Shown: positions 18,367-28,899, counted from the stretch's first letter. The stretch is DNA of 64,000 nt from Leptospira biflexa serovar Patoc strain 'Patoc 1 (Paris)' (GCF_000017685.1 NC_010602.1:1815501-1879500); one strand, 5' to 3'. The notes: a model not told the origin generated them from the sequence alone. Program-made: numbers and translations.

Positions 18367-19776
18367 TTAAGAAACAAGTTCCATTCCCCAATCCCTCACA
18401 TTTCCAGCTCCCAAACACAATAAAAGGTCTCCTTTGTTCAGATGAGATTTGATTTGCTCCAAGTCTTCCCTAATATTACCATCTAACATTGTAGTTTGGC
18501 TTCCAGTCAGATACGGTAAAAAGCGATTCGAAGTAATCCCTTCCATTGGGTTTTCCCCAGCGGAATAGATGGGAAGTAAAAATACAAAATCTGCACCGAG
18601 AAGTGATTTCGCTAGATCTTCTAACAATAACTTTGTGCGAGTGTATCGATGAGGTTGGAAAATCACATGGAGTTTTCCTTTGTTTTTGATTTTATCTTTC
18701 AAAGATTGAATCACCATTTTGATTTCAGTTGGGTGGTGGCCATAGTCATCGATCACTGTCACCTCATTCCAAACTCCCAAAATTTCTTGCCTTCGTTTCA
18801 CACCGATATAACGAGAGAGAATTTGAGAAGACTGAGAGGGACTGATTCCAATTCTATATGCACAAGTGAGAGCCACTAATCCATTGGTAAGGTAATGGAC
18901 ACCGGGATACGGTAATTCTAATGTATAGGACTGGTTTTCCAGTTGGAAATAAAGTTGATTTTCTTTCACTTCATAAAGAACCACAGTGATTTGTTTCTGA
19001 AACTGGGATAAAAAATAGGAAAACCATTCTTCATTTGTATGTGATTTTGTGACAAGTAAGTTCAGGTGTAACTCATTATGAAACGTAAGGTTACGATAAT
19101 GAATTTCTAATACTGATTTTATCCCTGGATCACCAACAAATAATACAACTTCACCAGGAGATCCAAAACCCATATAGTCTAAGAAAGCTTCTTCTAACCT
19201 TTCTCGCGTTCGGTAGTAATCTAGATGGTCGTTATCGATATTCGTCAATAATCTAATGTTGGCTTTATGGCGAAGAAAGGTTCCGTCAGATTCGTCTGAT
19301 TCGTAAACTGCATAGTCACCCTTTCCCATCTTACCACCACGTTTTTGTAATAAACTGGTATCCCCTCCAATCATGATGGTTGGATCAAGTCCAACTTCCG
19401 TTAAAATCTGTGAGACCATAGTTGTGGTCGAAGTTTTACCATGGCTACCCGCAACAGAAATTGATTTCTGATTGGAAACAAGAAGGTGCATAAATTCCGA
19501 TCGATGTTTCAAAGGAATGTTTAAATTTTGAATACGATTAAACACATCTTTGTGTTTGTCATTGATGGCAGAACTGTAGACTACCATTTGGATACCATCC
19601 AAAGGAATTTCTCCAATCGAATGATAGAGTTTTACACCACGTTCGACTAAGTAGTCTGTGATATCTGATTTTTTTTTATCATAACCGACGACTGGAATTT
19701 GTAAATCGATGGCCATATGAGCAAGGCTTGACATCCCACTCCCACCAATGCCTAAAAATAGTATAGGACCTTTCAT
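18367..19776 (-). CDS. murC: UDP-N-acetylmuramate--L-alanine ligase
   Basis: A 469-residue Mur ligase adding L-Ala to UDP-MurNAc. It starts with the nucleotide-binding GIGGSGMSSLA, has the P-loop AGSHGKTS at 109-116, the central YESDESDGTF and the C-terminal DDYGHHPTEI, which is diagnostic for MurC. It is the last gene of the minus-strand rsmH-to-murC block, 13 bases after murG. murB, murD, ddl, ftsQ, ftsA and ftsZ, which often follow murC, are not present. Confidence 0.97.
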   Translation of the reverse strand: MKGPILFLGIGGSGMSSLAHMAIDLQIPVVGYDKKKSDITDYLVERGVKLYHSIGEIPLDGIQMVVYSSAINDKHKDVFNRIQNLNIPLKHRSEFMHLLVSNQKSISVAGSHGKTSTTTMVSQILTEVGLDPTIMIGGDTSLLQKRGGKMGKGDYAVYESDESDGTFLRHKANIRLLTNIDNDHLDYYRTRERLEEAFLDYMGFGSPGEVVLFVGDPGIKSVLEIHYRNLTFHNELHLNLLVTKSHTNEEWFSYFLSQFQKQITVVLYEVKENQLYFQLENQSYTLELPYPGVHYLTNGLVALTCAYRIGISPSQSSQILSRYIGVKRRQEILGVWNEVTVIDDYGHHPTEIKMVIQSLKDKIKNKGKLHVIFQPHRYTRTKLLLEDLAKSLLGADFVFLLPIYSAGENPMEGITSNRFLPYLTGSQTTMLDGNIREDLEQIKSHLNKGDLLLCLGAGNVRDWGMELVS

Positions 19777-19789
19777 TTACGTTTTAATC

Positions 19790-20875
19790 CTAGTTTGAGT
19801 CTGAAAAAAAATAAGAAACGGTTTGGTAGGCTGCATTTACATTCGATAACGCCAAACTGATATGGCCCATTTCACGTAAAACTTCTGAATGGTCTTTCCA
19901 GGAAAGTAGGAATTTGACCAAAGGAGTTGGGTCATCACTTGTAGAATGTATGGTGACAGCGGCTCCTTGCTTTTCTAAATATTCTGCATTCGCCTTCTGG
20001 TGGTTATCTGCCGCAAAAGGATATGGTATGAGGATCATAGGTAAACCAAAAACCAAACACTCGGCAACTACACCTGCACCAGACCTTGCCACAACTAAAT
20101 TTGCCCATTCATAATTGGGTTTCATATCATTGGCATAGGAAATGATTTCAGTTCCATCATTTGCTTTTTGTTTCGTTTCGTCGTAGAGATTTGTTCCCGT
20201 TAACAAACGAAATTTATACTTAGAGGCAATTTCAGCATTTTCCATCGTCTTTAAGATCATTTGGTTCAACTGTCTTGCTCCTTGTGAGCCTCCGAGGACG
20301 AGAACGTTGATTGTGTTTTTTTTACCCTCATGCAAATTTTCATTTTGTCTGATATTCAGATGTTCGGGTATCACACGTTTGCGAATGGGGTTGCCAATGA
20401 TTTTTCCTGGAATTTGAAATGAGTCCACAATTGGAAAACTGAAGGCAATTTTTTTAGCAAATTTAGAAAACACCCTCGTGATTTTTCCTGGAACACAATT
20501 TTGTTCACATAAATACAAGGGTTTTCTAAATAAAATTGCATACAATATGGCAGGTAAACTGGAATACCCACCCATACCGATGACTGCATTGATTTTCAAT
20601 TTTCTAAATAATAATATTGTTTTGATAAAAGGAAATAAAAACAAAAAAGGATAAACAATCGTCTTTAACCCACCTAACTGAGGGATATTATGCCAAATCA
20701 CTTGGCAGGGTGGATTCAACAGGTCTGGATTATTTTGATTGCGAACTAAGGAATGAATATAAACAGATTCATATCCAAAAGCATTTGCCTTTTCACTTAA
20801 GACTTCTGCAAGCGCAACACCAGGTGAAATATGCCCACCGGTACCGCCAGCTGCAATGATTATAGATCCATTCAT
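19790..20875 (-). CDS. murG: UDP-N-acetylglucosamine transferase making lipid II
   Basis: A 361-residue GT-B glycosyltransferase that converts lipid I to lipid II on the inner face of the cytoplasmic membrane. The N-terminal loop AAGGTGGHISPG and the C-domain GGSQGARQLN and ARSGAGVVAE donor-binding segments are visible. Its ATG overlaps the ftsW stop (ATGA at 20872-20875). Confidence 0.96.
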   Translation of the reverse strand: MNGSIIIAAGGTGGHISPGVALAEVLSEKANAFGYESVYIHSLVRNQNNPDLLNPPCQVIWHNIPQLGGLKTIVYPFLFLFPFIKTILLFRKLKINAVIGMGGYSSLPAILYAILFRKPLYLCEQNCVPGKITRVFSKFAKKIAFSFPIVDSFQIPGKIIGNPIRKRVIPEHLNIRQNENLHEGKKNTINVLVLGGSQGARQLNQMILKTMENAEIASKYKFRLLTGTNLYDETKQKANDGTEIISYANDMKPNYEWANLVVARSGAGVVAECLVFGLPMILIPYPFAADNHQKANAEYLEKQGAAVTIHSTSDDPTPLVKFLLSWKDHSEVLREMGHISLALSNVNAAYQTVSYFFSDSN

Positions 20876-22020
20876 ACGACCAAATTCTCCCTCCTAGTAA
20901 TGTTGGCAAGGATTCCGAATAGGATAAAAATCGTTAAGAGAGAAGATCCTCCATAACTTAAAAAAGGAAGAGAGATTCCCGTCACTGGAACGATCCCTGT
21001 AACCACAAAAAGATTCAATATGGTTTGGAATCCAAATAAAATGAGAATCCCTGATCCTAAAAAGAAGCCCAATTTGTCTTTGGTTCGTTCCAAAAGGAAA
21101 AAAATGCGAACGAGTAAACATAAAACAATCAGAGTGAAAAATGTAAATCCGATAAAACCAAAATCTTCTACAAAAGAAGATAAGACAAAGTCGGTGTGAC
21201 TATAAGCGAGATAACGATGTGCATAACCTGTTCCGATTGCTTTCCCAGTTGTTCCGCCATCAAAAAAAGCACGAAAACTTGTGACCAATTGGTGGCCTTC
21301 ATCAAAACGGAATTTGTATGGATCAAGCCAAATCTCAAGTCGTTTTTTTCTGTAACCTACTTGAGTGACAAGTACAACAAGTAGTGGTATCACAGATGCT
21401 CCTAATATAAAAAGTCGTTTCAAAGGGAAACCAGCTAACAATACAAAGAAAAACAGTACAAGAAGTAACTCTACAGTGGTTCCAAACGCTGGTTCAATGA
21501 CAATGAGTAAGAGTGTTAAAAAAATCACAACGATTGAAACGATCTTTTTTTGATCCCATTTGATTTTCTTAAAATCAAAGTTATAAAAAAAATATGATGA
21601 AAAAAGTAAAATACTGATCTTAGAAAATTCAGAAGGTTGGATTTGAAATCCAGCTATTTGGATCCATCGATTGAAACTCCTTCCATAACTCGTTCCAACA
21701 GATTTCCCAATTCCAGGAATGAATACCGCAACTAATAGTAATAAGCTGAAAAGAGAAAAAACAAATGACCATTTAACCAAAAATTGGTAAGGGATCTGGC
21801 AAAAGATAAGGAATAAAAAAAGTCCAATACCGCCCCACAAGATTTGTTTTTTTAAATAATAATAGGAATCGGAAAACTCTCTTTCAGCGGGAATGACGGA
21901 AGCACTAAACATCACAACGATTCCCATTCCAAATAACAAAAACATAAAAAAAAGCATGGGAGCATCAAATCGGGATGCTCCATATCGAAATAAATTTCGA
22001 AAATTTCGAATCAATTCCAT
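20872..22020 (-). CDS. ftsW: FtsW-type lipid II polymerase (SEDS protein)
   Basis: A 382-residue protein with about ten membrane segments, of the FtsW/RodA/SpoVE family that polymerises lipid II with a class B penicillin-binding protein. Typical segments are GSSYGRSFNRWI-like in loop 1, IEPAFGTTVELLL, and the C-terminal SYGGSSLL. The frame is open upstream into mraY, but the ATG at 22020 gives the normal N-terminus and overlaps the mraY stop by one base (TAATG). Position between mraY and murG supports FtsW rather than RodA. Its usual partner gene ftsI is not in this cluster. Confidence 0.93.
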   Translation of the reverse strand: MELIRNFRNLFRYGASRFDAPMLFFMFLLFGMGIVVMFSASVIPAEREFSDSYYYLKKQILWGGIGLFLFLIFCQIPYQFLVKWSFVFSLFSLLLLVAVFIPGIGKSVGTSYGRSFNRWIQIAGFQIQPSEFSKISILLFSSYFFYNFDFKKIKWDQKKIVSIVVIFLTLLLIVIEPAFGTTVELLLVLFFFVLLAGFPLKRLFILGASVIPLLVVLVTQVGYRKKRLEIWLDPYKFRFDEGHQLVTSFRAFFDGGTTGKAIGTGYAHRYLAYSHTDFVLSSFVEDFGFIGFTFFTLIVLCLLVRIFFLLERTKDKLGFFLGSGILILFGFQTILNLFVVTGIVPVTGISLPFLSYGGSSLLTIFILFGILANITRRENLVV

Positions 22021-23132
22021 TATTGGATTTTTAAGGTAGAGAGTGTGATGATCGCAAGAATGATCCCAATGATCCAAAACCGAATCACCACCTTCTCTTC
22101 TGACCAACCGGAAAGTTCAAAATGATGGTGCAAAGGCGCCATTTTAAAAATCCGTTTTCCCGTCAGTTTAAACGATCCCACTTGCAAAATCACGCTAACA
22201 GCCTCTGCAACAAAGATTCCACCGAGGATGACAAGTAGGATTTCTTTTTTTAACATAATGGCAACTAGACCCAAGGTGGATCCTAAAAACAAGGAACCTG
22301 TATCACCCATAAACACTTGCGCTGGGTGGCAATTGAACCATAGGAAACCAAGTAACGCACCGGAAAGGCCAGCAAGAAATACGGAATATTCATGGGAACC
22401 TGGAAGATACGGAATATGCAAATAGTTTGCTGCCGAAGGAGTTCCAGAAACATAAGCAATCAAAGCAAATGTTGCCGTGGAGATGACTACAGTTCCAGAA
22501 GCCAACCCATCCAATCCATCTGTTAAATTCACAGCATGAGAACTTCCGATTAACACGATAATGGCGAATGGAACTGCAAATATACCTAAGTTCCAAACAG
22601 GTCCTTTCACAAATGGTAAAAACAAATCGGTAATAGAAAAAACGATTCCTTTTTGAAGATTCACATTTGATTTACCTGTATAATAAAAATACAAGGTGGT
22701 AATCGTCACAGCAAAAAGTATCGTCACGATGAATTTGGTACGAGCTCTCATCCCACCTTTTATTTTTTTTACAGATTTCATATAATCGTCTGTAAATCCA
22801 AGGCCTGCAAAAAGGATAGCTGAGATAAGGAGTAAAATCACATTCCAATTAGACAAATTACCCCATAACAGAGTTGAGATGGTGAGTGATAAGATCATGA
22901 TCAAACCACCCATGGTTGGGGTTCCCGATTTGTTAGCATGGGACTGGGGTCCATCATTTCGAACCGACTCTCGGAATTTTAAGGAAAGCAAAAACGAAAT
23001 AAGAGATTTTCCAAAAATAAAGGTAATGAACATAGACGTAAGTCCCGCCATCATTGCCCGAAGGGTTACATAACTAAACACTCTTAAAAAACCATAATCA
23101 TTACCAAATGATTCATAAATCCATTGGAACAT
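22020..23132 (-). CDS. mraY: phospho-N-acetylmuramoyl-pentapeptide transferase
   Basis: A 370-residue polytopic protein that transfers phospho-MurNAc-pentapeptide to undecaprenyl phosphate, making lipid I. Catalytic and substrate motifs are [32 protein letters not shown] and [13 protein letters not shown]. It starts ten bases after the murE stop and overlaps ftsW by one base. Confidence 0.97.
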   Translation of the reverse strand: MFQWIYESFGNDYGFLRVFSYVTLRAMMAGLTSMFITFIFGKSLISFLLSLKFRESVRNDGPQSHANKSGTPTMGGLIMILSLTISTLLWGNLSNWNVILLLISAILFAGLGFTDDYMKSVKKIKGGMRARTKFIVTILFAVTITTLYFYYTGKSNVNLQKGIVFSITDLFLPFVKGPVWNLGIFAVPFAIIVLIGSSHAVNLTDGLDGLASGTVVISTATFALIAYVSGTPSAANYLHIPYLPGSHEYSVFLAGLSGALLGFLWFNCHPAQVFMGDTGSLFLGSTLGLVAIMLKKEILLVILGGIFVAEAVSVILQVGSFKLTGKRIFKMAPLHHHFELSGWSEEKVVIRFWIIGIILAIITLSTLKIQ

Positions 23133-23142
23133 ACTAAATCCT

Positions 23143-24669
23143 CTATAACCCGGTATCTAAATTTAAAAACGCATTTTCAATTTCTAAAAAGTCGACAAAA
23201 TTGGTTTTTTCTTTGCCGATGATTTGGTAAGTTTCGTGTCCCTTTCCTGCAACGACCAAAATGCCGTCTTTTTCCAAAAGGGAAACTGCTCGCTGAATGG
23301 CAACCCTTCGGTCAGTGATCTTCTCATACCGTTTGAAACCACGAGAAAAACCTGATTCGATTTCATCCAAGATGGACTCAGGATCCTCAGTTCTTGGATT
23401 GTCGGAAGTCAGGAAAACAAAATCAGCCAAGGTTTCTGCAATTTTTGCCATTTGTGGTCGTTTGGTACGATCCCGATCACCGCCACAACCAAACAAACAG
23501 ATGAGTTGTTTGGGACGAATTTCAACACAACTCTTCAGAATATTTTCCAACGCATCAGGAGTGTGTGCATAATCCACAACGGCGATCCGAGTTTTGTCAG
23601 GGTATGGGATGACTTGAAAACGTCCAGGTACAGTGGGAATTTCTTCGATCGCCGTAACAACCTCATCCCAAGGAAATCCAAGTTCATAAGCAATGGACAT
23701 GGCAAAGGCAGTATTAAACACGTTGAAGTTTCCGAGTAAATTGGTGCGAATGCTTCTGACTTCAATAAAAGGAAGATTTTTTTCTTTTTTATGGAAACGG
23801 TATTCGCTTCCAAGAAGAGAGAGTTTTGTATTGCTATAATGGAATTCACCCGATTTGCCAAGAATATAAATGGGAGTTTTTAATTTCGACTCGCGTATTC
23901 TTTGGATCATTCGATCACCAAATGAAACATCACCTGCAACCAAACCAAATTTGTTTTTGACTGACGATTGTTCGAGGAGTTGGAAAATTTTAAACTTACT
24001 TTCAAAATAGTCTTCCATACTTTCATGAAAGTCTAAATGGTCTTGGGTTAAATTGGTGAAACCAGCACAGGTGATTTCGATTCCTGCCACTCTTCCCAAT
24101 TTTAATCCATGGCTACTTATCTCCATAAAAACATATTCTACACCTTCGTCTAACATCTCTCTGAGTAATAAATTGAGAGAAGATGCATCTGGTGTGGTAT
24201 AACCTGATTCTAAAATTCGGTCTAAAATTTGGATTTGGACAGTACCTATGAGTGCAACTTTTTTCTTTAATTTTTTGGCAATGTGGAATAAAATAAAAGT
24301 TAAAGATGTTTTTCCATTTGTGCCAGTGATCCCAATGATTTTTAATTTTTTAGATGGGTTCCCTAAGAGTTGTGATGCCATTTTTCCATGAACATCACCT
24401 AACGCATCTTCTGATTCGAGTATGGTCGGAAATAAATCTAGATTTTTTAATTTGAGGTTCCGTTTGGATACAAGAACCACTTTGACACCTTTATCGTAAG
24501 CCATTTGCAAATAAGACTCGATTGTCTCAGCTTTGTCTTCCGGTAGTACAAAAACATCATTTGGTTTCAGCTTTCGGCTATCTGCCCAGATGTATCCTAC
24601 GTCTAAATCTCCATCTCCTTTGATGAGTTTGAGCTCAGGAATTTTTTTGATAATTTCAGTTAGCTTCAT
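23143..24669 (-). CDS. murE: UDP-N-acetylmuramyl-tripeptide synthetase, diaminopimelate type
   Basis: A 508-residue Mur ligase adding the third stem-peptide residue. The P-loop [10 protein letters not shown] is at 113-122. The C-terminal substrate motif is DNPRTEDP, whose DNPR marks meso-diaminopimelate specificity, in contrast to the Lys-adding enzymes of Gram-positive cocci. The ATG overlaps the stop of the upstream ftsL-like gene (ATGA at 24666-24669). Confidence 0.96.
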   Translation of the reverse strand: MKLTEIIKKIPELKLIKGDGDLDVGYIWADSRKLKPNDVFVLPEDKAETIESYLQMAYDKGVKVVLVSKRNLKLKNLDLFPTILESEDALGDVHGKMASQLLGNPSKKLKIIGITGTNGKTSLTFILFHIAKKLKKKVALIGTVQIQILDRILESGYTTPDASSLNLLLREMLDEGVEYVFMEISSHGLKLGRVAGIEITCAGFTNLTQDHLDFHESMEDYFESKFKIFQLLEQSSVKNKFGLVAGDVSFGDRMIQRIRESKLKTPIYILGKSGEFHYSNTKLSLLGSEYRFHKKEKNLPFIEVRSIRTNLLGNFNVFNTAFAMSIAYELGFPWDEVVTAIEEIPTVPGRFQVIPYPDKTRIAVVDYAHTPDALENILKSCVEIRPKQLICLFGCGGDRDRTKRPQMAKIAETLADFVFLTSDNPRTEDPESILDEIESGFSRGFKRYEKITDRRVAIQRAVSLLEKDGILVVAGKGHETYQIIGKEKTNFVDFLEIENAFLNLDTGL

Positions 24670-25013
24670 GGTTTTGATTTTGCTTGCATCTCAGGTATGG
24701 GGGGAAGTTCAATCGTTACTGTCCTATTCCCTAAACTAATGGGTAAAAATTGATAAGTCCTTCGATACAAGGTTTCGATCCGCTCCGCAGAAGTATAGGA
24801 AACGATTCCAATTTTTAATTCATCGTTTTTTCGTTTTAACTCTTCTTTTGCTGTGGTACGTTCATGAATGAATCTCTGGAGTTTTGCCTTTTCCAAACCT
24901 TGCCAAACAAAAAAGAAAAAAAATCCTAAGAGGGGAAAAAGCACCAATAGTGATTGAAGAGGTGCCAAAAAATCGGACACCAGATTGGGTATCGATTTGA
25001 TTGAGTGTGTCAT
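24666..25013 (-). CDS. FtsL-like small bitopic membrane protein
   Basis: A protein of 115 residues with a short cytoplasmic N-terminus, one strong membrane segment (about 16-38, [16 protein letters not shown]) and a charged coiled-coil region at about 45-80. This is the topology and size of the divisome protein FtsL, which is too variable to recognise by sequence. It lies between rsmH and murE, exactly where ftsL (then ftsI) normally sits. An ATG at 25013 overlaps the rsmH stop as ATGA and is preferred over one at 25022. The call rests on topology and position. Confidence 0.7.
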
Positions 25014-25954
25014 TTTTCCCATCTACTTTCTTTTATCGGATTGATTTTCATAAGACCTCTTAATTTTGCCGATCGTGAGGCTCTGTTTTCCTTGATTTCT
25101 GTCTCGGAAGGTAATATGGGTTTTTTGGTTAAAATTTCGAATGGTCCATTGTCTTTCAAATCCCGAAAGGTCCATTTGACAATCCGGTCTTCCAATGAAT
25201 GGAAGGAAATACAAGTGAGGACACCACCTATTCCCAAACATTGGGCAAGTGCTCGAATGCCTTTTTCCGCATGGACCAATTCTTCATTCACTTCAATTCG
25301 TAGGGCTTGGAAGATCCTTGTGGCAGGATGCGATTCTTTTGGCCAAAACTTTCTTGGGATGGATGCTTCTACAAGTTTTACTAAATCGGTATTGGTTCCA
25401 AATTTCTTTTTGTGTCTCGTCTGTACGATGTTATTTGCAATTTTTAAGGCCCAACGTTCCTCCCCATACTCCCAAAATACTTTTTTTAAGTGCAAAACTG
25501 AACTATAATTCACTACATCGGCAGCTGTTTTTCCACCGATATTGGCTTCCAACCGCATATCAAGCGGCTCATCATTCTTAAACGTGAATCCCCTACCCGA
25601 ATGCAAAAAATGGAAAAGGGAAACGCCGAGATCCACAAGTGCCCCATCAAGCGAAGGACAACCTACTTCTTGTAATAACTCAGAATCTACTTCTGAAAAG
25701 TTCATTTGGAAGGCATGGACCCGGTCAAGAGAACCTATTTCTTTTAAGATCTCTTTTTTTGCTCTTTCTAACATCACTGCATCTCGATCGATGAGGATGA
25801 GTTTTGCCTCGGGGAAGGTTTTTAGAATGAGTTTGGAGTGTCCACCTTCTCCAGCGGTCCCATCCAAAAACCATTGCGGATTCGGATTTTTGGTCTGTTG
25901 TAATAAGGAGATGACTTCACTTGGCAGGACGGGTATGTGAGGAGATTCTAACAC
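25010..25954 (-). CDS. rsmH: 16S rRNA m4C1402 methyltransferase
   Basis: A 314-residue SAM-dependent methyltransferase (MraW) that N4-methylates C1402 of 16S rRNA. Features are the N-terminal HIPVLPSEV, the SAM loop [36 protein letters not shown] and the C-terminal [12 protein letters not shown]. It starts with GTG. It is the first gene of the minus-strand cell-wall block. mraZ, which often precedes it, is absent; a divergent HIT gene lies there instead. Confidence 0.97.
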
Positions 25955-26026
25955 TGTTACTTTCTTACTGTATACTTGTCAAAATCCTTGCAATCCTTTA
26001 ATCCTTCTCGGAGATTGAAAGTATCA

Positions 26027-26542
26027 ATGAGTTCCTATGAAGAACATTCCATACGTAAAAATCTCTTTAGCATAGGGAAATTAGGATATGCAAAAGGGGA
26101 CAGACCCAATGTAGAATGTATCCTATGTGGTGTACGCGACAAAAATGAAATTGTCCCGAATCTCACCATTGCAGAAACGGATCTTTCCATCGTTTCGATC
26201 AATTTATTTCCCTACAATCCAGGACACATCATCATATTTCCCAAACGCCATATCATCCATTATTTAGAACTGACTGACGAAGAGGCTTTGGATATCCATA
26301 GACTGACCCAAAAAACCATGAGGATTTTGGAACAACAATGGAAGGTACAAGGTTTCAATACGGGATACAATTTGGGGAAAAACAGTGGAGGGTCCATCCC
26401 CCACATCCACGAACACATTGTGCCTAGGTTTCCGAACGAAGCGGGATTTTTAGATGTACTTTCCAACACAAGGATTGTCATCTACGAACCTTACCAAATG
26501 TGGGAAGACCTAAAAAAACTTTGGGTAAAAGAAGAAAACTAA
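26027..26542 (+). CDS. HIT-family nucleotide hydrolase or phosphorylase
   Basis: A protein of 171 residues with the histidine triad near its C-terminal part ([13 protein letters not shown]), where the middle His of H-x-H-x-H attacks the nucleotide alpha-phosphate. An N-terminal CILCGV with two Cys resembles the zinc-binding start of Ap4A phosphorylase-like HIT proteins. The frame is open from 25976, but the ATG at 26027 gives a typical start. Substrate probably a dinucleoside polyphosphate or adenylate; not determinable here. Convergent with cheR two bases away. Confidence 0.9.
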   Translation: MSSYEEHSIRKNLFSIGKLGYAKGDRPNVECILCGVRDKNEIVPNLTIAETDLSIVSINLFPYNPGHIIIFPKRHIIHYLELTDEEALDIHRLTQKTMRILEQQWKVQGFNTGYNLGKNSGGSIPHIHEHIVPRFPNEAGFLDVLSNTRIVIYEPYQMWEDLKKLWVKEEN

Positions 26543-26544
26543 AT

Positions 26545-27489
26545 TTACGTTTTCTTCTGGTAAATCGTATGACCTAAAAACTTAAATTGGTCTGAGATTC
26601 CAAACATGGTTTCCGAGTGGCCAAGGATCAAATACCCTTTGGGTTTCAAACTCACTTCAAAATTTTGGAAAAGAGTTTTTTGAGTGGGTTTGTCAAAATA
26701 AATCACAACATTCCGACAAAAGATCAAATCCAATTTGTCTGTGATGGGAAACGGAAACTGGAGTAAATTGATTTGGCGAAAATCAACGAGTGCTTTTAAA
26801 TGAGGTTTCGCTTCAAAATAAACGTGTTCTTTTTCCGTAAATTGGTTGAAGTGTTTTTTCTTTAAGGACTCAGATACAGGTTCCAATCGATCGTCTCGGT
26901 AAACTCCCTTTTTCGCAGTCATGAGAACTTGGGTGTCAATATCCGATGCATAAATTTTACAATTCCAACCTGGTTTGTTTTGGAAATAATCATAAACGGT
27001 GATGGCAATCGAATAAGGTTCTTCCCCTGTGGACGATGCCGAACACCAAATCCGTAAGGTTTTGGGGGCTCCATTTTCTTGGGCTTCTTTTTCTAAATGG
27101 GGGAAGTATTCATTTTTTAAAAATTCAAAATGGTGGTTCTCCCGAAAAAAATCAGTCTTATTCGTTGTTATGCGATTGATAAGCTCTTGCATCTCTTGGG
27201 TCGCAAAACTAGGATCCAATTTTAATTTACCAACATAGTCTTCGAAACTTGGGATTCCAAGAGTCCGTAACCTAGCATTGAGCCTGGACTGCACCATGAT
27301 TTTTTTGTGCGGAGCAAGGAAAATCCCTGCCTGTTTGTACACTAAATTTTTGATGAATTCAAACTCGGCATCACCGATTGTGTTTAAAGATGTTCGAAAG
27401 TCCAATTTGCCCTCACGAAGATTCAACAGTGTTTTTTGATTCTGACAAGTTGTTTTTTCCGAAGGAGGGTCAATCATGAAAATTGGCAT
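26545..27489 (-). CDS. cheR: chemotaxis protein methyltransferase CheR
   Basis: A 314-residue protein with the CheR N-terminal helical domain (EFEFIKNLVYKQAGIFL) and SAM-binding domain (CSASSTGEEPYSIAI, DIDTQVL, DLIFCRNVVIYF). It methylates glutamates on chemoreceptors. The ATG at 27489 has an AGGTG Shine-Dalgarno about nine bases upstream; another ATG at 27477 has none. Either start overlaps the beginning of the divergent mqnA, so the control regions of the two genes lie inside each other. No other chemotaxis gene is in the window. Confidence 0.93.
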   Translation of the reverse strand: MPIFMIDPPSEKTTCQNQKTLLNLREGKLDFRTSLNTIGDAEFEFIKNLVYKQAGIFLAPHKKIMVQSRLNARLRTLGIPSFEDYVGKLKLDPSFATQEMQELINRITTNKTDFFRENHHFEFLKNEYFPHLEKEAQENGAPKTLRIWCSASSTGEEPYSIAITVYDYFQNKPGWNCKIYASDIDTQVLMTAKKGVYRDDRLEPVSESLKKKHFNQFTEKEHVYFEAKPHLKALVDFRQINLLQFPFPITDKLDLIFCRNVVIYFDKPTQKTLFQNFEVSLKPKGYLILGHSETMFGISDQFKFLGHTIYQKKT

Positions 27490-28222
27490 CGTAAAACACC
27501 TAAATGCAAGGCCACTTACCCTCTATTTTGAAAGATCCCCTGATTTTACTCCCGTATATGAGAATCCAAGTGTCCTCATTGAACTTTTAAAAAAAGGGGA
27601 ACTTGACTGCGCCCTCGTCTCTTCCATTGAATGTGAACGAAATCAAAACAAACTAGATTACACAAAAATTGTTGGAGTTTGCGCCAGGGACGTAGTGCGA
27701 TCCGTTTTATTTTTTAAAAATGAAACAGAAACCGGGATCCCAGAAAAAGTGTTCACAGACATTGGGTCACGTTCGAGCGTTTGCCTTCTGCAATGCCTCT
27801 TCCATTTGGAATATGGAACGAAAGTGGAAGTGATCCCAACAGATGCCAAAGACATTTCCAAAATGATGGAAGAAGGAATTGGTTCCCATTTACTTTTTGG
27901 TGACCATGCACTTTTACAAACTCCTATCCCGAGTTACAAGGTGGTGGATCTTGCCGAATGGTGGCACAGAATCACTGGACTTTATTTTTGTTTTGCGTTT
28001 TGGGCTTATCCCAAGGGGAAAAAATGGGACCACCAAATCTTTTTAACTGCACTCGAATATGGGCTAAAGGAGCTAAATTCTATCATCAGTGAAGAAAAAC
28101 GCCTTCCCATTGCCATTACTGACCGCTATCTAAAACAAGAGTTACACTATATCCCCGAACAAAAAAATTTGGATGGGTTTCTACTTTTTATCAAAACAGC
28201 AAAAGAATTAGGACTTTTATAA
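27476..28222 (+). CDS. mqnA: chorismate dehydratase of the futalosine menaquinone pathway
   Basis: A 248-residue protein of the MqnA/MqnD family with periplasmic-binding-like fold. Residues LNARPLTLYF and GELDCALVSSIE match the conserved N-terminal blocks, and VRSVLFFKN the next strand. MqnA dehydrates chorismate to 3-enolpyruvoylbenzoate, the first step towards aminodeoxyfutalosine. The start at 27476 is preceded by a strong AAGGAGG at about 27462-27468. mqnC at the right edge of the window supports the pathway assignment. The stop is followed directly by the stop of the convergent lipoprotein gene. Confidence 0.88.
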   Translation: MKIGIVKHLNARPLTLYFERSPDFTPVYENPSVLIELLKKGELDCALVSSIECERNQNKLDYTKIVGVCARDVVRSVLFFKNETETGIPEKVFTDIGSRSSVCLLQCLFHLEYGTKVEVIPTDAKDISKMMEEGIGSHLLFGDHALLQTPIPSYKVVDLAEWWHRITGLYFCFAFWAYPKGKKWDHQIFLTALEYGLKELNSIISEEKRLPIAITDRYLKQELHYIPEQKNLDGFLLFIKTAKELGLL

Positions 28223-28861
28223 TTAAAAAAATCGGATTTTGTATTCCCAAGTTTTAGCCTCAGGGTTTTCTAAAGTTTCTTGTAAAGGGATTTGATACAC
28301 TAAATTTCCAAGTCCAATAAAACCCCGATTCGAGCTACACTCAGAATCTTTAGGAAACAATACTTTAAACTGAATTTTTCCTTCCCGTAATAATCTGGAT
28401 GTTTCCGAAATGATTTTTTTTTCACCTGCACTCGAGTCAAGGATGGCGTTATCTGTTAGGTTAGGAAAATCTCGTTTGATCGATAAAGACCTAGGTTTTT
28501 GTTTGATGGAAAAAGTTCCTATGAGGACACCTTCCAAATGGACTGGGTCTTCAAAGTCTAATTTGTAAGAAACCTTTCCTTTTCGTTTGAAATACATATC
28601 CGTGGTCTCCGATTTCTCCAATTCACGGAACGTAAAGTCTCTCACTTGTAAATTATTATTGGATTTTTTTTTGACTGAATTTTGGATTTCTTCTTTTGAA
28701 GTGGGTAAAAATTTAACAAGAGATTCCTTTGAATCTTTTTTTAGAGGAACTGTATAAGCGATTTCCACTGTCCCAGAATTCAATTTTCGAAAAAGGATGG
28801 TTTCTTCGTATTCAAAGCAACCATAACAAAAAGGGAGTAAACATAATAAAATTCGAAACAC
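28223..28861 (-). CDS. probable lipoprotein of unknown function
   Basis: A 212-residue protein starting with GTG. Its N-terminus MFRILLCLLPFCYGC ends in a Cys that could be the lipidation site (spirochete lipoboxes are relaxed; this one is not ideal). The remainder is mainly beta-type with many Lys and Ser and no recognised domain. It lies 38 bases after amtB on the same strand. The gap contains a hairpin whose 3' arm runs up to the GTG (28863-28892), so amtB transcription may be attenuated or translation of this gene repressed. Function unknown. Confidence 0.75.
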   Translation of the reverse strand: MFRILLCLLPFCYGCFEYEETILFRKLNSGTVEIAYTVPLKKDSKESLVKFLPTSKEEIQNSVKKKSNNNLQVRDFTFRELEKSETTDMYFKRKGKVSYKLDFEDPVHLEGVLIGTFSIKQKPRSLSIKRDFPNLTDNAILDSSAGEKKIISETSRLLREGKIQFKVLFPKDSECSSNRGFIGLGNLVYQIPLQETLENPEAKTWEYKIRFF

Positions 28862-28862
28862 A

Positions 28863-28892
28863 CCCTAGACTTCCGCACGGAGAAATCTAGGG
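28863..28892 (-). promoter_or_regulatory. hairpin between amtB and the lipoprotein gene
   Basis: CCCTAGA at 28863-28869 pairs perfectly with TCTAGGG at 28886-28892, and a nested TCCG/CGGA pair (28872-28881) extends the stem. On the transcribed strand the 3' arm, which holds the only AGGG near the start, ends one base before the GTG. No T-run follows. It could be a terminator-like processing site or an RNA structure masking the ribosome-binding site. Confidence 0.45.
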
Positions 28893-28899
28893 TCAAGGA

